NCBI RefSeq assembly: GCF_014647795.1
Contig: NZ_BMPW01000018.1
Span: forward strand, 171,343 to 235,342
DNA length: 64,000 bases
Direction: 5' to 3'
DNA from: Actinoplanes campanulatus
Lineage (GTDB): Bacteria; Actinomycetota; Actinomycetes; Mycobacteriales; Micromonosporaceae
Positions 50,555 through 59,616 of the stretch are shown piece after piece. Made by a program: the position numbers and the translations under genes. The notes below the pieces were generated by a model that did no database searches, was not told the origin of the DNA, and saw only the letters and a list, made by a program, of their open reading frames with translations. How positions within the stretch are numbered: the first letter of the stretch is position 1; each line of letters opens with the position of its first letter.

Positions 50555-51784
50555 TCAGTTCAGAACGCGCAGGCGGACGGTCTGCTCCATGGCGCGGAGC
50601 TGGTCGAGCACCTCGTCGCTGTAGCCGCGGGCGATGTCGGTGATGAGGTAGCCGAACTCGCCGCGGGTGCTGAGCATCTGGCCCTCGACGTTGACACCGT
50701 GCTCGGCGAGGATCCGGTTGACCTGTGCCAGCACGCCCGGCGTGTTCTTGTGCATGTGCACGATGCGGTGCATGCCGGGCAGCTCGGGCAGGGTCACGCC
50801 GGGCAGGTTCACGCTGAGCGTGGTGTTGCCGTCGGTCACGAACTTGGCCAGCTTGTTCGCCACGAAGCCGCCGATGTCGGACTGGGCCTCCTCGGTCGAA
50901 CCGCCGATGTGCGGGGTGAGGATCACGTTCGGCAGGCCGCGCAGCTCGGACAGGAACTCGTCGCCGCGGCCCTTCGGCTCGGTGGGGAAGACGTCGACCG
51001 CGGCGCCGGCCAGGTGGCCGCTCTGCAGCGCGTCCCGCAGGGCCAGGTGGTCGACCACGATGCCGCGGGACAGGTTGAGGAACAGGCTGCCCGGCCGCAT
51101 CTTGGCGAACTGCTCGGCGCCGAAGAAACCGGCGTTGCCGGGCCGGCCGTCCACGTGCAGGGTGACGATGTCGCTGGACTCGAGCAGCTCGTCCAGGCTG
51201 GCGCAGCGGTGCGCGTTGCTCAGTGCCAGCTTGTCGGCGGTGTCGTAGAACGAGACCGACATGCCGAGGTTCTCCGCGAGCACCGACAGCTGGGTGCCGA
51301 TGTTGCCGTAGCCCACGATGCCGAGGCGGCGGCCGCGGATCTCGTGGGCGCCGTCGGCCGACTTGTCCCAGACGCCGGAGTGCATCAGCGTGTTCTTCTC
51401 GGCGAGCCGCCGGGTCAGCGCGATGATCTCGGCGATCGCCAGCTCCACCACGGAGCGGGTGTTCGAGAACGGCGCGTTGAAGACCGCGACGCCACCGGCG
51501 GTGGCGGCCGGCAGGTCGATCTGGTCGGTGCCGATGCAGAACGCGCCGATCGCGACCAGGCTGTCAGCCGCCTCCAGCACCTTCGCCGTCACCTGGCTCT
51601 TGGACCGGACACCGAGCAACTGCACTCCGGAGATGCGGTCGATCAGCTCGACCTCGTCGAGCGCGTTGCGCAGGGACTCGACCTGGAATCCGTCCTCCTC
51701 GAGCCGGGAGACGGCGTCGGGGTGGATGCTCTCGAGAAGCAGGACACGCACCTTGGGCTGGTCGATCATCATCTTCCGTTCCAT
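50555..51784 (-). CDS. serA: D-3-phosphoglycerate dehydrogenase
   Basis: The protein has about 409 residues, the length and domain order of the E. coli-type enzyme: substrate domain, NAD-binding domain (LGIVGYGNIGTQLSVLAENLGM), catalytic segments LSRGIVVDHLAL and LTPHIGGSTEEAQ, and a C-terminal ACT domain (HKNTPGVLAQVNRILAEHGVNVEGQ). It makes 3-phosphohydroxypyruvate, the first step of serine synthesis; the ACT domain usually mediates serine feedback. The FNAPFSNTRSV motif is also conserved. The start could be ATG 51784 or 51769. Confidence 0.93.
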   Translation of the reverse strand: MERKMMIDQPKVRVLLLESIHPDAVSRLEEDGFQVESLRNALDEVELIDRISGVQLLGVRSKSQVTAKVLEAADSLVAIGAFCIGTDQIDLPAATAGGVAVFNAPFSNTRSVVELAIAEIIALTRRLAEKNTLMHSGVWDKSADGAHEIRGRRLGIVGYGNIGTQLSVLAENLGMSVSFYDTADKLALSNAHRCASLDELLESSDIVTLHVDGRPGNAGFFGAEQFAKMRPGSLFLNLSRGIVVDHLALRDALQSGHLAGAAVDVFPTEPKGRGDEFLSELRGLPNVILTPHIGGSTEEAQSDIGGFVANKLAKFVTDGNTTLSVNLPGVTLPELPGMHRIVHMHKNTPGVLAQVNRILAEHGVNVEGQMLSTRGEFGYLITDIARGYSDEVLDQLRAMEQTVRLRVLN

Positions 51785-51980
51785 GTTTCGGTTGGCCGCC
51801 CGGGCCGCCACGCCGAAGCCCAGTTCAGGGCGTCCAGCCTAGTCCTCCGGCATGCCGGGTCCGGTGCGGTGTGCTTGAGGTCCCATCTACCGGTCAACCC
51901 CGTAACTGTTACGGGACGGCCGCGGGTGTGGTTCAGTCCGGTTTCACGGCCGTGACGCTAACGGGTGGACCTTTCTTTTT

Positions 51981-52046
51981 CCTTGCGCATGATCCGTTCC
52001 TTGGCCTTGCGCGGGATCCGTTCTTTTCCCAGCGCCGGCTCCGTTG
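51981..52046 (-). repeat. Three imperfect ~24-bp tandem repeats
   Basis: CCTTGCGCATGATCCGTTC (51981) and CCTTGCGCGGGATCCGTTC (52005) are 24 bp apart. A weaker third copy starts near 52028. On the minus strand one frame reads a basic Lys/Glu/Arg repeat (KERIPRK, KERIMRK) ending in TAG, but no start codon is evident, so translation is uncertain. Confidence 0.55.
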
Positions 52047-52048
52047 CG

Positions 52049-52975
52049 TCAGTCGCCGAGGGCGTCGCGCAACCAGGGCAGCAGGGCGTCGCCCTGGAAG
52101 CGCTGGAAGGCGCGGACCGTCGGCAGGCCCGGTGGTGGCGCGAGGCGGGAGCGGTGCTGGAAGTAGGCGGCGGCGCCCGCGAACACGCCCACCACGGCGT
52201 CGTGGTCGACGCCGCCGAGCAGCGGGCCGGGATCGCCGCCGTGCACGATCACGTTGATCGCCAGCAGCACGGAGTCGAGCCAGGCGGGGCCCACGCAACC
52301 CCACGGCCAGTCGATGAAGACCAGCCGGCCGTCGGCCCGGACCAGGATGTTGTCGGCCCGCAGGTCGGCGTGCACCATGGTCTGCCCGCTGGACAGCGCG
52401 GCGATGCCGTGGGCGGCGGCCGCGCGCAGCGCGCCGAGCCGGCGTGCGGCCCAGGGGTCGAGGTCGTCCGGCGGCGCGGCGGCGATCAGGTCCCACGAGG
52501 CGAAGTCGGCGGCGAGCCGACCGGCCGCCGTGGGCAGGCCGGGCACCGGCGCCGGGGTGAGCGCGGCGGCCAGGTCGCGCAGCGCGGCCGCGGCCGCGTC
52601 GATCTCCCCGGCCACCCACGGGACGCGCGGGTGGGCGCCCGCCACGTCCTCCAGCACCAGGACCACCCAGGCGCCGTCGTCGAAGCCGCCCAGCATCCGC
52701 GGCACCGGCGCGTGCTCCGGCAGGGCGGCGGTGATCCGCAGCTCACGCCGGGCGAGGTCGGCCGACTCCTGGTTGAGCGCCGGGGTGACGGCCTTGACGA
52801 AGGCCCGGGCTCCGGACGCGGTGCGGACCCGGTCGGCGGTGCCGGGGGAGAAGCCACCCGGCTGGGAGGCCGCCGCGACGACCCGGCCGCCACCGATGAT
52901 CTCCTCCACCGCGTGCTGGACCGAGCCGGGCAGATCCGCCCAGCCGATCCGCGTGCCACCCGCCGCCGTCGTCAT
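52049..52975 (-). CDS. Aminoglycoside phosphotransferase (APH) family protein
   Basis: The protein has 308 residues. The kinase-like catalytic loop is MVHADLRADNILV (HxDxxxxN) and the metal-binding segment is LVFIDWPWG. The N-terminal lobe has GGFSPGTADRVRTASGARAFVKAV. APH-family enzymes phosphorylate antibiotics, choline, homoserine or other small molecules, so resistance should not be assumed. ATG 52975 is chosen because upstream codons to 53194 overlap the small gene on the other strand and look unlike the family. Confidence 0.85.
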   Translation of the reverse strand: MTTAAGGTRIGWADLPGSVQHAVEEIIGGGRVVAAASQPGGFSPGTADRVRTASGARAFVKAVTPALNQESADLARRELRITAALPEHAPVPRMLGGFDDGAWVVLVLEDVAGAHPRVPWVAGEIDAAAAALRDLAAALTPAPVPGLPTAAGRLAADFASWDLIAAAPPDDLDPWAARRLGALRAAAAHGIAALSSGQTMVHADLRADNILVRADGRLVFIDWPWGCVGPAWLDSVLLAINVIVHGGDPGPLLGGVDHDAVVGVFAGAAAYFQHRSRLAPPPGLPTVRAFQRFQGDALLPWLRDALGD

Positions 52976-53095
52976 GCCGGGGATCGTGGCAGGCCGTGGA
53001 CGACCCGCGAAACAGATTTTCGCCAGCTGTGGACAAGGTCCCGGCGGCCTGTGGACGAGCGTGGAACTGTCGTACCCGTGGGTGAGGATGCGGGC

Positions 53096-53281
53096 ATGAG
53101 CGAGGCGTACGTGAGGCGATACGGAACCGGGCGGCGGGCAGCCCCGCGGGTGGCGGGGGACGCGCGGCGGGAGGCGGCCCGCCGCCGGGCACACGGCATG
53201 GTGGAGCGCAACGCGGCCCGGCTGGCCCGGGCACGCGCTGCGGCGCGGCGGAGCCGGGTTATCGCCGACGATTCCGGGTAG
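53096..53281 (+). CDS. Possible small basic Arg/Ala-rich protein
   Basis: The 61 residues begin MSEAYVRRYGTGRR and include RREAARRRAHG and ARLARARAAARRSR, a strongly basic helix. No family is recognised. GTGAGGATG upstream could be a weak ribosome site. In GC-rich DNA such frames can be accidental, so support is limited to start-codon placement and the sharply basic composition. Confidence 0.4.
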   Translation: MSEAYVRRYGTGRRAAPRVAGDARREAARRRAHGMVERNAARLARARAAARRSRVIADDSG

Positions 53282-53378
53282 ATCCTGCCGGTTCAGAGCG
53301 ATCCGGTGCGGTCGGTGCTCGGTATCGTCGATGGTAAGGACCGGTCTTGGTCGGCCGCGCGACAGCGAGGTGGGGGCG

Positions 53379-54242
53379 ATGGGATCGCTGGGGTGGGCCG
53401 TCGTGCTCTCCGTGCTGTCCGCGGCCGCCTACGCCGGTGCCGCGGTGGCGCAGGAGAGGCTGGCCGGGCGCGGGCATCGCGGCCGGTCCCGGTGGGCGGT
53501 CGCGCTGCTGCTCACCGCGGCCGGGGTGGCGCTGCACGTGCTGGCGCTGAATTTCGGCACGGTCGCCGTGGTGCAGGCCCTCGGCACGCTCACCCTGCTG
53601 TTCGCGCTGCCCATCCAGGTGATCCGCTATCACACCCGGCTCAGCCGGGCGGCCTGGCTGGAGGCGGCCATGACGGTGGCCGGGCTGGCGCTGATCCTGT
53701 CGCTGTCGGTGGAGTCGGAGGCCCCGGCGCTGCTGACCGAGCCGGCGGTGGAGGTGGTCGGGGCGATCACCGCGGGAGTGGTGTTCGCCTGCTCGCTGGC
53801 CGGGTGGCGGTCCGGTCCGAGGATGCGGGCGGTGCTGCTGGCGGCGGCCGCCGGGGCGGCCTTCGGGATCGCCTCGGTGCTGTCCAAGGCGGTGCTGGCG
53901 GCCTTCACCACGGGCGGGCTCGCGGCGGTGTCGGTGACCGCCGCGACACTGGTCGGCGCGTTCTCGGTCACCGGCTACGCGATCGGCCAGCTGTCCTATC
54001 GCGGGGCCGGGCTGGCCGCGCCACTGGCCACGGTGAGCGTGACGAATCCGCTGGTCGCGGCGTTCGCCGGCGCGCTCCTGTTCGAGGAGAGGGCACGGTT
54101 CGGGGCGGCCGGGCTGGTCGCCGTGGGCGCCGCGGCGCTGATCATGGGGTGGGGCGTGGTCGGTCTGGCGCGGCGGTCCGCCGCCTCGTCCGGGACCGGA
54201 GTCCCGGAGCCGGTCAGGGGGCCCGGGGGAGAAGGACGGTGA
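53379..54242 (+). CDS. DMT superfamily (EamA-like) membrane transporter
   Basis: The protein has 287 residues and about nine to ten hydrophobic segments arranged as two similar halves. GTVAVVQALGTLTLLFALPIQ closes the first half, and GLAAPLATVSVTNPLVAAFAGALLFEE is the EamA signature near the end. Such proteins move small metabolites, or belong to the magnesium/sugar-like branch. ATG 53379 has GAGGTGGGGG upstream. The 3' end overlaps the convergent kinase gene by 29 bp. Confidence 0.85.
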   Translation: MGSLGWAVVLSVLSAAAYAGAAVAQERLAGRGHRGRSRWAVALLLTAAGVALHVLALNFGTVAVVQALGTLTLLFALPIQVIRYHTRLSRAAWLEAAMTVAGLALILSLSVESEAPALLTEPAVEVVGAITAGVVFACSLAGWRSGPRMRAVLLAAAAGAAFGIASVLSKAVLAAFTTGGLAAVSVTAATLVGAFSVTGYAIGQLSYRGAGLAAPLATVSVTNPLVAAFAGALLFEERARFGAAGLVAVGAAALIMGWGVVGLARRSAASSGTGVPEPVRGPGGEGR

Positions 54243-55344
54243 CGATCAGCCCGCCCTCGTCGCGGGCGTCGGCGTGGACCCGGCCGTGGTGGGCCTCGAC
54301 GACCGACTGGACGATCGACAGGCCCAGCCCGGCGCCCGGCCCGGCCAGGCGTTCCCGGTGGTAGCGGCGGAACGGCTGGAAGAGGCCGGGCACCTCGTAG
54401 CGGGGGACCACCGGGCCGGAGTTGGCGACCCGCAGCTCCACCCAGCCGTCCGGCCGGGTGCGGGTGGACACCTGCACCCAGCCGTTCTCCGGCACGTTGT
54501 GCCGGACGCCGTTCTCCACCAGGTTCTGCACCAGGCGCTCCAGCAGCACCGGGTCGCCCAGCACGGCGGCCTCGCCCGGTTCGGCGACGACCTTGACGGT
54601 GTCCGCGACGGCCACGTGGTCGACGATGTCGGCGAGGTCCACGTAGGAGCGCTCGCTCACCTCGCGCTCGGAGCGGGCCAGCAGCAGGAGGCCGTCGATC
54701 AGCCGCCCGTGCCGTTCGTTGATGGCGAGCAGCGTGGCGCCGAGCTGCCGCACCTCGGGTGAGGCGGTCTCCGGCTCCAGCGCCACCTCGAGGAGTGTCC
54801 GGTTCAGGGTGAGCGGGGTGCGCAGCTCGTGCGAGGCGTTCGCGATGAACCGCCGCTGCCCGTCGAGCGACCGGTCCAGCCGGGCCAGCATCAGGTCGAA
54901 CGTGTCGGCCAGCTGCTTCAGCTCGTCGTTCGGCCCGTCCAGGGCGATCCGCTCGTGCAGGCCACGGTCGGCGGCGGGGGACTCGGCGATGCGCCGGGCC
55001 GTCTCGGTGATGGTGTGCAGCGGGTGCAGCATCCGCCCGGCGATCAGCCAGCCCAGCGCGATCGTCGCGGCGCTCACCACGGCCAGGGCGATCGCCCCCT
55101 GGGTCAGCACCGTGTACAGGGTGCCGGCCTGGAAGCCCTCGACGGTCTGCCGGGTGACCGCGTCCGGGGGCGGGGCGCCCACCCCCGCCTCCATCTTGAC
55201 CGACTCCCCGGCGAAGTTGCCCTCGAACACCATGGGCGCCCGACGGTCGATCAGGATGTAGATGACCGCCAGCAGCACCATCCCGGCGGCCACGAACAGG
55301 CCGCCGTAGACGAGGGTGAGACGGCCGCGCACGGTGAGTCTCAT
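54214..55344 (-). CDS. Sensor histidine kinase
   Basis: The protein has 376 residues. Two membrane helices (LVYGGLFVAAGMVLLAVIYILI and AIALAVVSAATIALGWLIAG) flank a sensor loop of about 55 residues. HAMP follows, then HisKA with the phosphorylated His in NASHELRTPL, and HATPase_c (NLVENGVRHNVPENG, GPGAGLGLSIVQSVVEAHHG). The ATG overlaps the response-regulator stop (ATGA), so the two form a coupled two-component system. The stimulus is unknown. The divergent lipoprotein/ABC operon is a plausible target. Confidence 0.93.
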   Translation of the reverse strand: MRLTVRGRLTLVYGGLFVAAGMVLLAVIYILIDRRAPMVFEGNFAGESVKMEAGVGAPPPDAVTRQTVEGFQAGTLYTVLTQGAIALAVVSAATIALGWLIAGRMLHPLHTITETARRIAESPAADRGLHERIALDGPNDELKQLADTFDLMLARLDRSLDGQRRFIANASHELRTPLTLNRTLLEVALEPETASPEVRQLGATLLAINERHGRLIDGLLLLARSEREVSERSYVDLADIVDHVAVADTVKVVAEPGEAAVLGDPVLLERLVQNLVENGVRHNVPENGWVQVSTRTRPDGWVELRVANSGPVVPRYEVPGLFQPFRRYHRERLAGPGAGLGLSIVQSVVEAHHGRVHADARDEGGLIVTVLLPRAP

Positions 55345-55997
55345 CGGATCCGGTACCCCACTCCCGGCTCGGTCAGCACCACCGGGGGATCGCCCAGTTT
55401 GCGGCGCAACTTGAGGATCGTCATCCGGACGGCGTGGGTGAACGGGTCGGCGTTCTCGTCCCACGCCTTCTCCAGCAGCATCTCGGCCGACACCGCGGTG
55501 CCGTCGGCGCGCAGCAGTTCGGCCAGCACGGCGAACTCCTTGCGGGACAGCGGCACGTACCGGCCGTCGCGGTGCACCTCCCGCCGGTACGGGTCGAGGC
55601 TGATCCCGGCCCGGCGCAGCACCGGCGGAGCGGCCGGCCGGGCCCGCCGCCCCAGGGCCGCGACCCGCGCCGACAGCTCCCGGAAGGCGAACGGCTTCGG
55701 CAGGTAGTCGTCGGCGCCGAGGGCCAGCCCGGACACCCGGTCGTCGATCCCGGCCGCGGCGGTCAGCATCAGCACCCGGATGTCGGCCTTGCGCTCGGCG
55801 AGCACCTCGCACACCTTGTCGCCGTGCACCACCGGCACGTCCCGGTCGAGGATCACCACGTCGTAGTCGTTGACGTCGATGCGTTCCAGCGCGGACCCGC
55901 CGTCGTAGACGACGTCGACCGCGTGCGCCTCCCGGCGCAGCCCCTGTGCCACCGCGTCGGCGAGCAGGGGCTCGTCTTCCACCACCAGGATCCGCAT
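55341..55997 (-). CDS. OmpR family response regulator
   Basis: The protein has 218 residues. The receiver has its acidic pair in VVEDEPLL, the phosphorylation Asp in DYDVVILDRDVP and Lys in LPKPFAF. The winged helix ends HAVRMTILKLRRKLGDPPVVLTEPGVGYRIR. It is cognate to the kinase encoded directly downstream. It is divergent from the 56121 operon with 123 bp between, where it may bind. Confidence 0.94.
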   Translation of the reverse strand: MRILVVEDEPLLADAVAQGLRREAHAVDVVYDGGSALERIDVNDYDVVILDRDVPVVHGDKVCEVLAERKADIRVLMLTAAAGIDDRVSGLALGADDYLPKPFAFRELSARVAALGRRARPAAPPVLRRAGISLDPYRREVHRDGRYVPLSRKEFAVLAELLRADGTAVSAEMLLEKAWDENADPFTHAVRMTILKLRRKLGDPPVVLTEPGVGYRIR

Positions 55998-56120
55998 GCC
56001 TCCATCTTGAACCGGTTCGCTGTCAACTCGGCGTCATCGTTTTCCGTGACGGCCGGGATACGCGCTCACCGCTTGACTTCGGTGCGTGGCGGCCGACCGG
56101 CCGCCGGCTGAGGAGACGAG

Positions 56121-56684
56121 ATGAGAACCAGGACGGTGCTCGCGATCGGCGTCCTGCTCGCGGCGATGACGGCGGGATGCGCGCCGGGCCAGGACGACGA
56201 TCCGGCGGTGGCCACCGCAGCCAGCGGCGATCCGGGCCCGGTGAGCAGCGCGGCGGCCGACAACGGCCCCGACCCGGACGCATCGCTCAAATACGCCAAG
56301 TGCATGCGCGAGCAGGGGCTGGAGTGGTTCCCGGACCCGAAGGCGGACGGCCGGATGGAGGTCGCGGTCCCGCAGACCGTCGACATGGACGCCATGCAGA
56401 AGGCGGAGAAGGTCTGCAAGAAGTTCCTGCCCAACGGCGGCGAGCCCCCGCCGCGTTCCGCCGAGGACATCGAGCAGGAGCGCAAGTTCTCCCAGTGCAT
56501 GCGCGACAACGGGGTGAGCAACTACCCGGACCCGAACGAGAACGGCGAGATCGCCATCGACGGCTCGAAGCTCGGCACCGGACCCGGCGACCCCACCTTC
56601 GACGCCGCCGAGAAGGCGTGCGCCAAGTACCACGACGGTCAGGGCATGCGCAGCGAGCACCACGAAGGGGGCGGAACGACGTGA
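56121..56684 (+). CDS. Lipoprotein with a duplicated CMRxxGxxxxPDP motif
   Basis: The protein has 187 residues. The lipobox is MTAGC with Cys20 lipidated. Two copies of a small motif, KCMREQGLEWFPDP and QCMRDNGVSNYPDPNENG, each start with Cys about 70-80 residues apart, plus a third Cys in AEKACAKY, suggesting disulfides. ATG 56121 has GAGGAGACGAG. It is the first gene of a coupled operon with the adaptor and MacB-type transporter, so it is probably an accessory envelope component. Confidence 0.8.
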   Translation: MRTRTVLAIGVLLAAMTAGCAPGQDDDPAVATAASGDPGPVSSAAADNGPDPDASLKYAKCMREQGLEWFPDPKADGRMEVAVPQTVDMDAMQKAEKVCKKFLPNGGEPPPRSAEDIEQERKFSQCMRDNGVSNYPDPNENGEIAIDGSKLGTGPGDPTFDAAEKACAKYHDGQGMRSEHHEGGGTT

Positions 56685-57739
56685 GCCGGAAATGGACGAC
56701 AGCCGCGGTGGCGGTGGTCCTGGTGACCGGCGGCGCGGCCGCCTTCCTGCTGGCCGGCGGCCTGCCGGAGACCGAGGGCAACGGTGCGCGGGCGAGCAGC
56801 GCCGCCACCACCACGACCGCGGACGTCACCCGGCAGACACTGATCGACAAGGAGCGCCACGACGGCTCCCTCGGGTACGGCGACGCCGTGGGCCTCGCCA
56901 CCCGGCTGTCCGGCACCGTGACCTGGCTGCCCGCCGAAAGCGCCACCATCAAGCGGGGCAAACCGCTCTACCGGCTCGACAACGACCCGGTGGTCCTGCT
57001 GTACGGAACCCTGCCGGCGTACCGCGCGCTCTCCCCGGGACTCGACGGCCCCGACGTGAAGCAGTTCGAGAGAAACCTGTGGGCACTCGGCTACCGCGGC
57101 TTCACCGTCGACGGCGACTACACCTCGTCGACGGCGGCCGCGGTCGAGGACTGGCAGGAGGATCTCGGTCTGGACGAGACCGGCACCGTCGAACTGGGCC
57201 GCATCGTCTACGCCACCGGCGCGATCCGGGTCGCCGACCGGTCCGTCGAGGTCGGGGCGACCGCCCAGCCCGGCACCGAACTGCTCACCACCACCGGAAC
57301 CGGGCGGGTCGCCACTGTCGAACTCGAGATGAGCGACCAGCGGCTGGCCAAGAAGGGCACCAAGGTCGACGTGACCCTGCCGGACGGCAAGGCGGTCACC
57401 GGCCACATCATCGACGTGGGGACCACCATCGAAACGGCCGACAACCCCACCGAGGAGGACCGGACCACGATCAATGTGACGATCGGGTTCGACCAGGCTC
57501 CACAAGGCCTGGAGGAAGCCTCGGTGGGCGTACAATTTGTCGCCTCTCAGCGGGAGAACGTCCTCACCGTGCCGGTCAACGCCCTGCTCGCGCTCGCCGA
57601 AGGCGGATATGGGCTGCAGATCGTCGACGGCGCCGGCAGCCGCATCGTGGCGGTCGAGACCGGCCTGTTCGCCGACGGCCGCGTCGAGATCACCGGCGAC
57701 GGCCTCACCGAGGGCACGAAGGTGGGTGTCCCGGCATGA
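56681..57739 (+). CDS. Membrane fusion-type adaptor with peptidoglycan-binding domain
   Basis: The protein has 352 residues. One N-terminal membrane anchor (VAVVLVTGGAAAFLLAGGL) is followed by a lipoyl/barrel-like segment (ATRLSGTVTWLPAESATIKRGKPLYRLDNDP), then an inserted PG_binding_1 domain (PDVKQFERNLWALGYRGFTVDGDYTSSTAAAVEDWQ), then further beta-barrel adaptor domains. In Gram-positive bacteria such proteins couple MacB-type transporters to the wall. GTG 56681 overlaps the lipoprotein stop (GTGA), and the gene ends in ATGA with the ATPase. Confidence 0.87.
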   Translation: MSRKWTTAAVAVVLVTGGAAAFLLAGGLPETEGNGARASSAATTTTADVTRQTLIDKERHDGSLGYGDAVGLATRLSGTVTWLPAESATIKRGKPLYRLDNDPVVLLYGTLPAYRALSPGLDGPDVKQFERNLWALGYRGFTVDGDYTSSTAAAVEDWQEDLGLDETGTVELGRIVYATGAIRVADRSVEVGATAQPGTELLTTTGTGRVATVELEMSDQRLAKKGTKVDVTLPDGKAVTGHIIDVGTTIETADNPTEEDRTTINVTIGFDQAPQGLEEASVGVQFVASQRENVLTVPVNALLALAEGGYGLQIVDGAGSRIVAVETGLFADGRVEITGDGLTEGTKVGVPA

Positions 57740-58395
57740 GCCCGGTCATCGAGCTGGCCGAGGTCACCAAGAGCTACCCGGGCGGGGTCCACGCGCTGCG
57801 GTCCGTCGACCTCAGCGTCGACCAGGGTGAGCTGATCGCCATCGTCGGCCCGTCCGGCTCCGGCAAATCCACCATGCTGAACGTCATCGGCACCCTGGAC
57901 CGGCCCACCACCGGCACCGTCCGCATCGACGGGCACGACGTGGCACGGCTCTCCGACCGGCAGCTGTCCGCCCTGCGGGCGAGCCGGATCGGATTCGTCT
58001 TCCAGTCCTTCCACCTGGCCCCCGGCCGTGACGCGGTCGCCAACGTCGCCGACGGGCTCCTCTACGCCGGGCTGCCGAAGAGGGAACGGGAACGGCGTGC
58101 GGAAGCCGCCCTCGTCCGGGTCGGTCTCGGCGACCGGCTCGGACACCGCCCTCACCAGCTCTCCGGCGGCGAACGGCAGCGGGTCGCCGTCGCCCGCGCC
58201 GTCGCCGGCGACCCCGCGGTGCTCCTCGCCGACGAACCTACCGGAAACCTCGACACGGTCTCCGGCCAGGGCGTCATGGACCTGCTGCGGGAACTCAACG
58301 CGGCCGGCACCACCGTCCTGGTCATCACCCACGACCACGACATCGCCGGAACCCTGCCCCGGCAGGTGCCGATGCGTGACGGGCGGGTGGTCTGA
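57736..58395 (+). CDS. MacB/LolD-type ABC transporter ATPase
   Basis: The protein has 219 residues. Walker A is GPSGSGKST, the signature is LSGGERQRVAVARA, Walker B is VLLADEPTGNLD, and the switch His is in VITHDHD. This is the class that drives FtsX-type permeases in mechanotransmission of lipoproteins, peptides or antibiotics. It overlaps the adaptor gene by 4 bp (ATGA) and is followed 1 bp later by the permease. Confidence 0.95.
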   Translation: MSPVIELAEVTKSYPGGVHALRSVDLSVDQGELIAIVGPSGSGKSTMLNVIGTLDRPTTGTVRIDGHDVARLSDRQLSALRASRIGFVFQSFHLAPGRDAVANVADGLLYAGLPKRERERRAEAALVRVGLGDRLGHRPHQLSGGERQRVAVARAVAGDPAVLLADEPTGNLDTVSGQGVMDLLRELNAAGTTVLVITHDHDIAGTLPRQVPMRDGRVV

Positions 58396-58396
58396 G

Positions 58397-59581
58397 ATGG
58401 CTCTGCTCCGCCCGGCCCGGCTACGCCCCGCCGACCTGCTGCGCCTCGGCGGCTACGGCCTCCGTTCCCGGCCGCTGCGGGCGGTGCTGTCCGCGCTCGG
58501 CATCGCCATCGGCATCGCCGCGATGGTCGCCGTCGTCGGCATCTCCTCCTCCAGCCAGGCCGACCTGGACCGCAAACTCGCCGCCCTCGGCACCAACATG
58601 CTGCGGGTCTCGCCCGGCCACACCATGATGGGCGACGACGCCACCCTGCCCGACGACGCCCTTTCCATGATCAAAAGGGTGGGACCGGTCATCGCGGCCA
58701 CCGCCACCGGCAGCGTCACCGACACCCCCGTCTACCGCAGCGACCGGATCCCCGAGCAGGAGACCGGCGGGCTGTCCGTCCTCGCGGCGCAACTCGACCT
58801 GCTCGAGACGGTCGGCGCCACGGTGGCCGACGGCGCCTGGCTCAACGCGGCCACCGCCAGGTACCCGGCCGTCGTGCTCGGCTCCGGCGCGGCACGCCGC
58901 CTCGGCGACGTTCCGACCGTCTACATCGACGGCCGCTGGTACAGCGTGATCGGCGTCCTCGACAGCGTCCCGCTCGCCCCCGAACTCGACACCGCCGTCC
59001 TCATCGGCTGGGACGCCGCCAGGTCGTACCTCGGCTTCGACGGGCATTTCACCACCGTCTACACACGGGCCGTGGAATCCCAGATCGAGGCCGTCAAGGC
59101 CGTCCTCGGGCGGACCGCCAACCCGCAGAGTCCCGAGGAGGTCGACGTCTCCCGCCCTTCCGACGCGCTCGTCGCCAAACGGACCGCCAACGCCAGCTTC
59201 ACCGCGCTGCTGCTCGGTCTCGGCGGCGTCGCCCTGCTCGTCGGTGGCATCGGCGTCGCCAACACCATGGTCATCTCCGTGCTGGAACGCCGCTCCGAGA
59301 TCGGGCTGCGCCGCTCCCTCGGCGCCACCCGCGGCCAGATTCGCACCCAGTTCGTCTCCGAGGCCCTGCTGCTGTCCCTGCTCGGCGGCGCCGGCGGCGT
59401 CCTCGGCGGATTCGCGGTCACCGCCGTCTACGCCGGCACCCAGGAGTGGCCGACCGTCATACCACCCTGGGCGATCGCCGGTGGGCTCGGCGCCACCCTC
59501 GCCATCGGCGCCGTCGCCGGCCTCTACCCGGCCATCCGGGCAGCCCGGCTGGCCCCCACCGAAGCGCTCGCCGCCGCCTGA
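58397..59581 (+). CDS. MacB/FtsX-type ABC transporter permease
   Basis: The protein has 394 residues. One N-terminal helix is followed by a large extracellular MacB_PCD domain (LGTNMLRVSPGHTMMGDDATLP...). Three C-terminal helices follow with the FtsX pattern GGIGVANTMVISVLERRSEIGLRRSLGATRGQIRTQFVSEALLLSLLGG. It completes the lipoprotein-adaptor-ATPase-permease operon. This is probably an envelope stress or antimicrobial-peptide export machine, not an importer. The substrate is unknown. Confidence 0.94.
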   Translation: MALLRPARLRPADLLRLGGYGLRSRPLRAVLSALGIAIGIAAMVAVVGISSSSQADLDRKLAALGTNMLRVSPGHTMMGDDATLPDDALSMIKRVGPVIAATATGSVTDTPVYRSDRIPEQETGGLSVLAAQLDLLETVGATVADGAWLNAATARYPAVVLGSGAARRLGDVPTVYIDGRWYSVIGVLDSVPLAPELDTAVLIGWDAARSYLGFDGHFTTVYTRAVESQIEAVKAVLGRTANPQSPEEVDVSRPSDALVAKRTANASFTALLLGLGGVALLVGGIGVANTMVISVLERRSEIGLRRSLGATRGQIRTQFVSEALLLSLLGGAGGVLGGFAVTAVYAGTQEWPTVIPPWAIAGGLGATLAIGAVAGLYPAIRAARLAPTEALAAA

Positions 59582-59616
59582 CCAGGTCTTGCGGTTTCGA
59601 TCTCCTCGCGGCCCGC

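Noticed and set aside
52049-52975. Calling the APH-family gene an antibiotic-resistance gene
   Set aside because: The fold also includes choline, homoserine and other small-molecule kinases. Nothing in the neighbourhood points to resistance.
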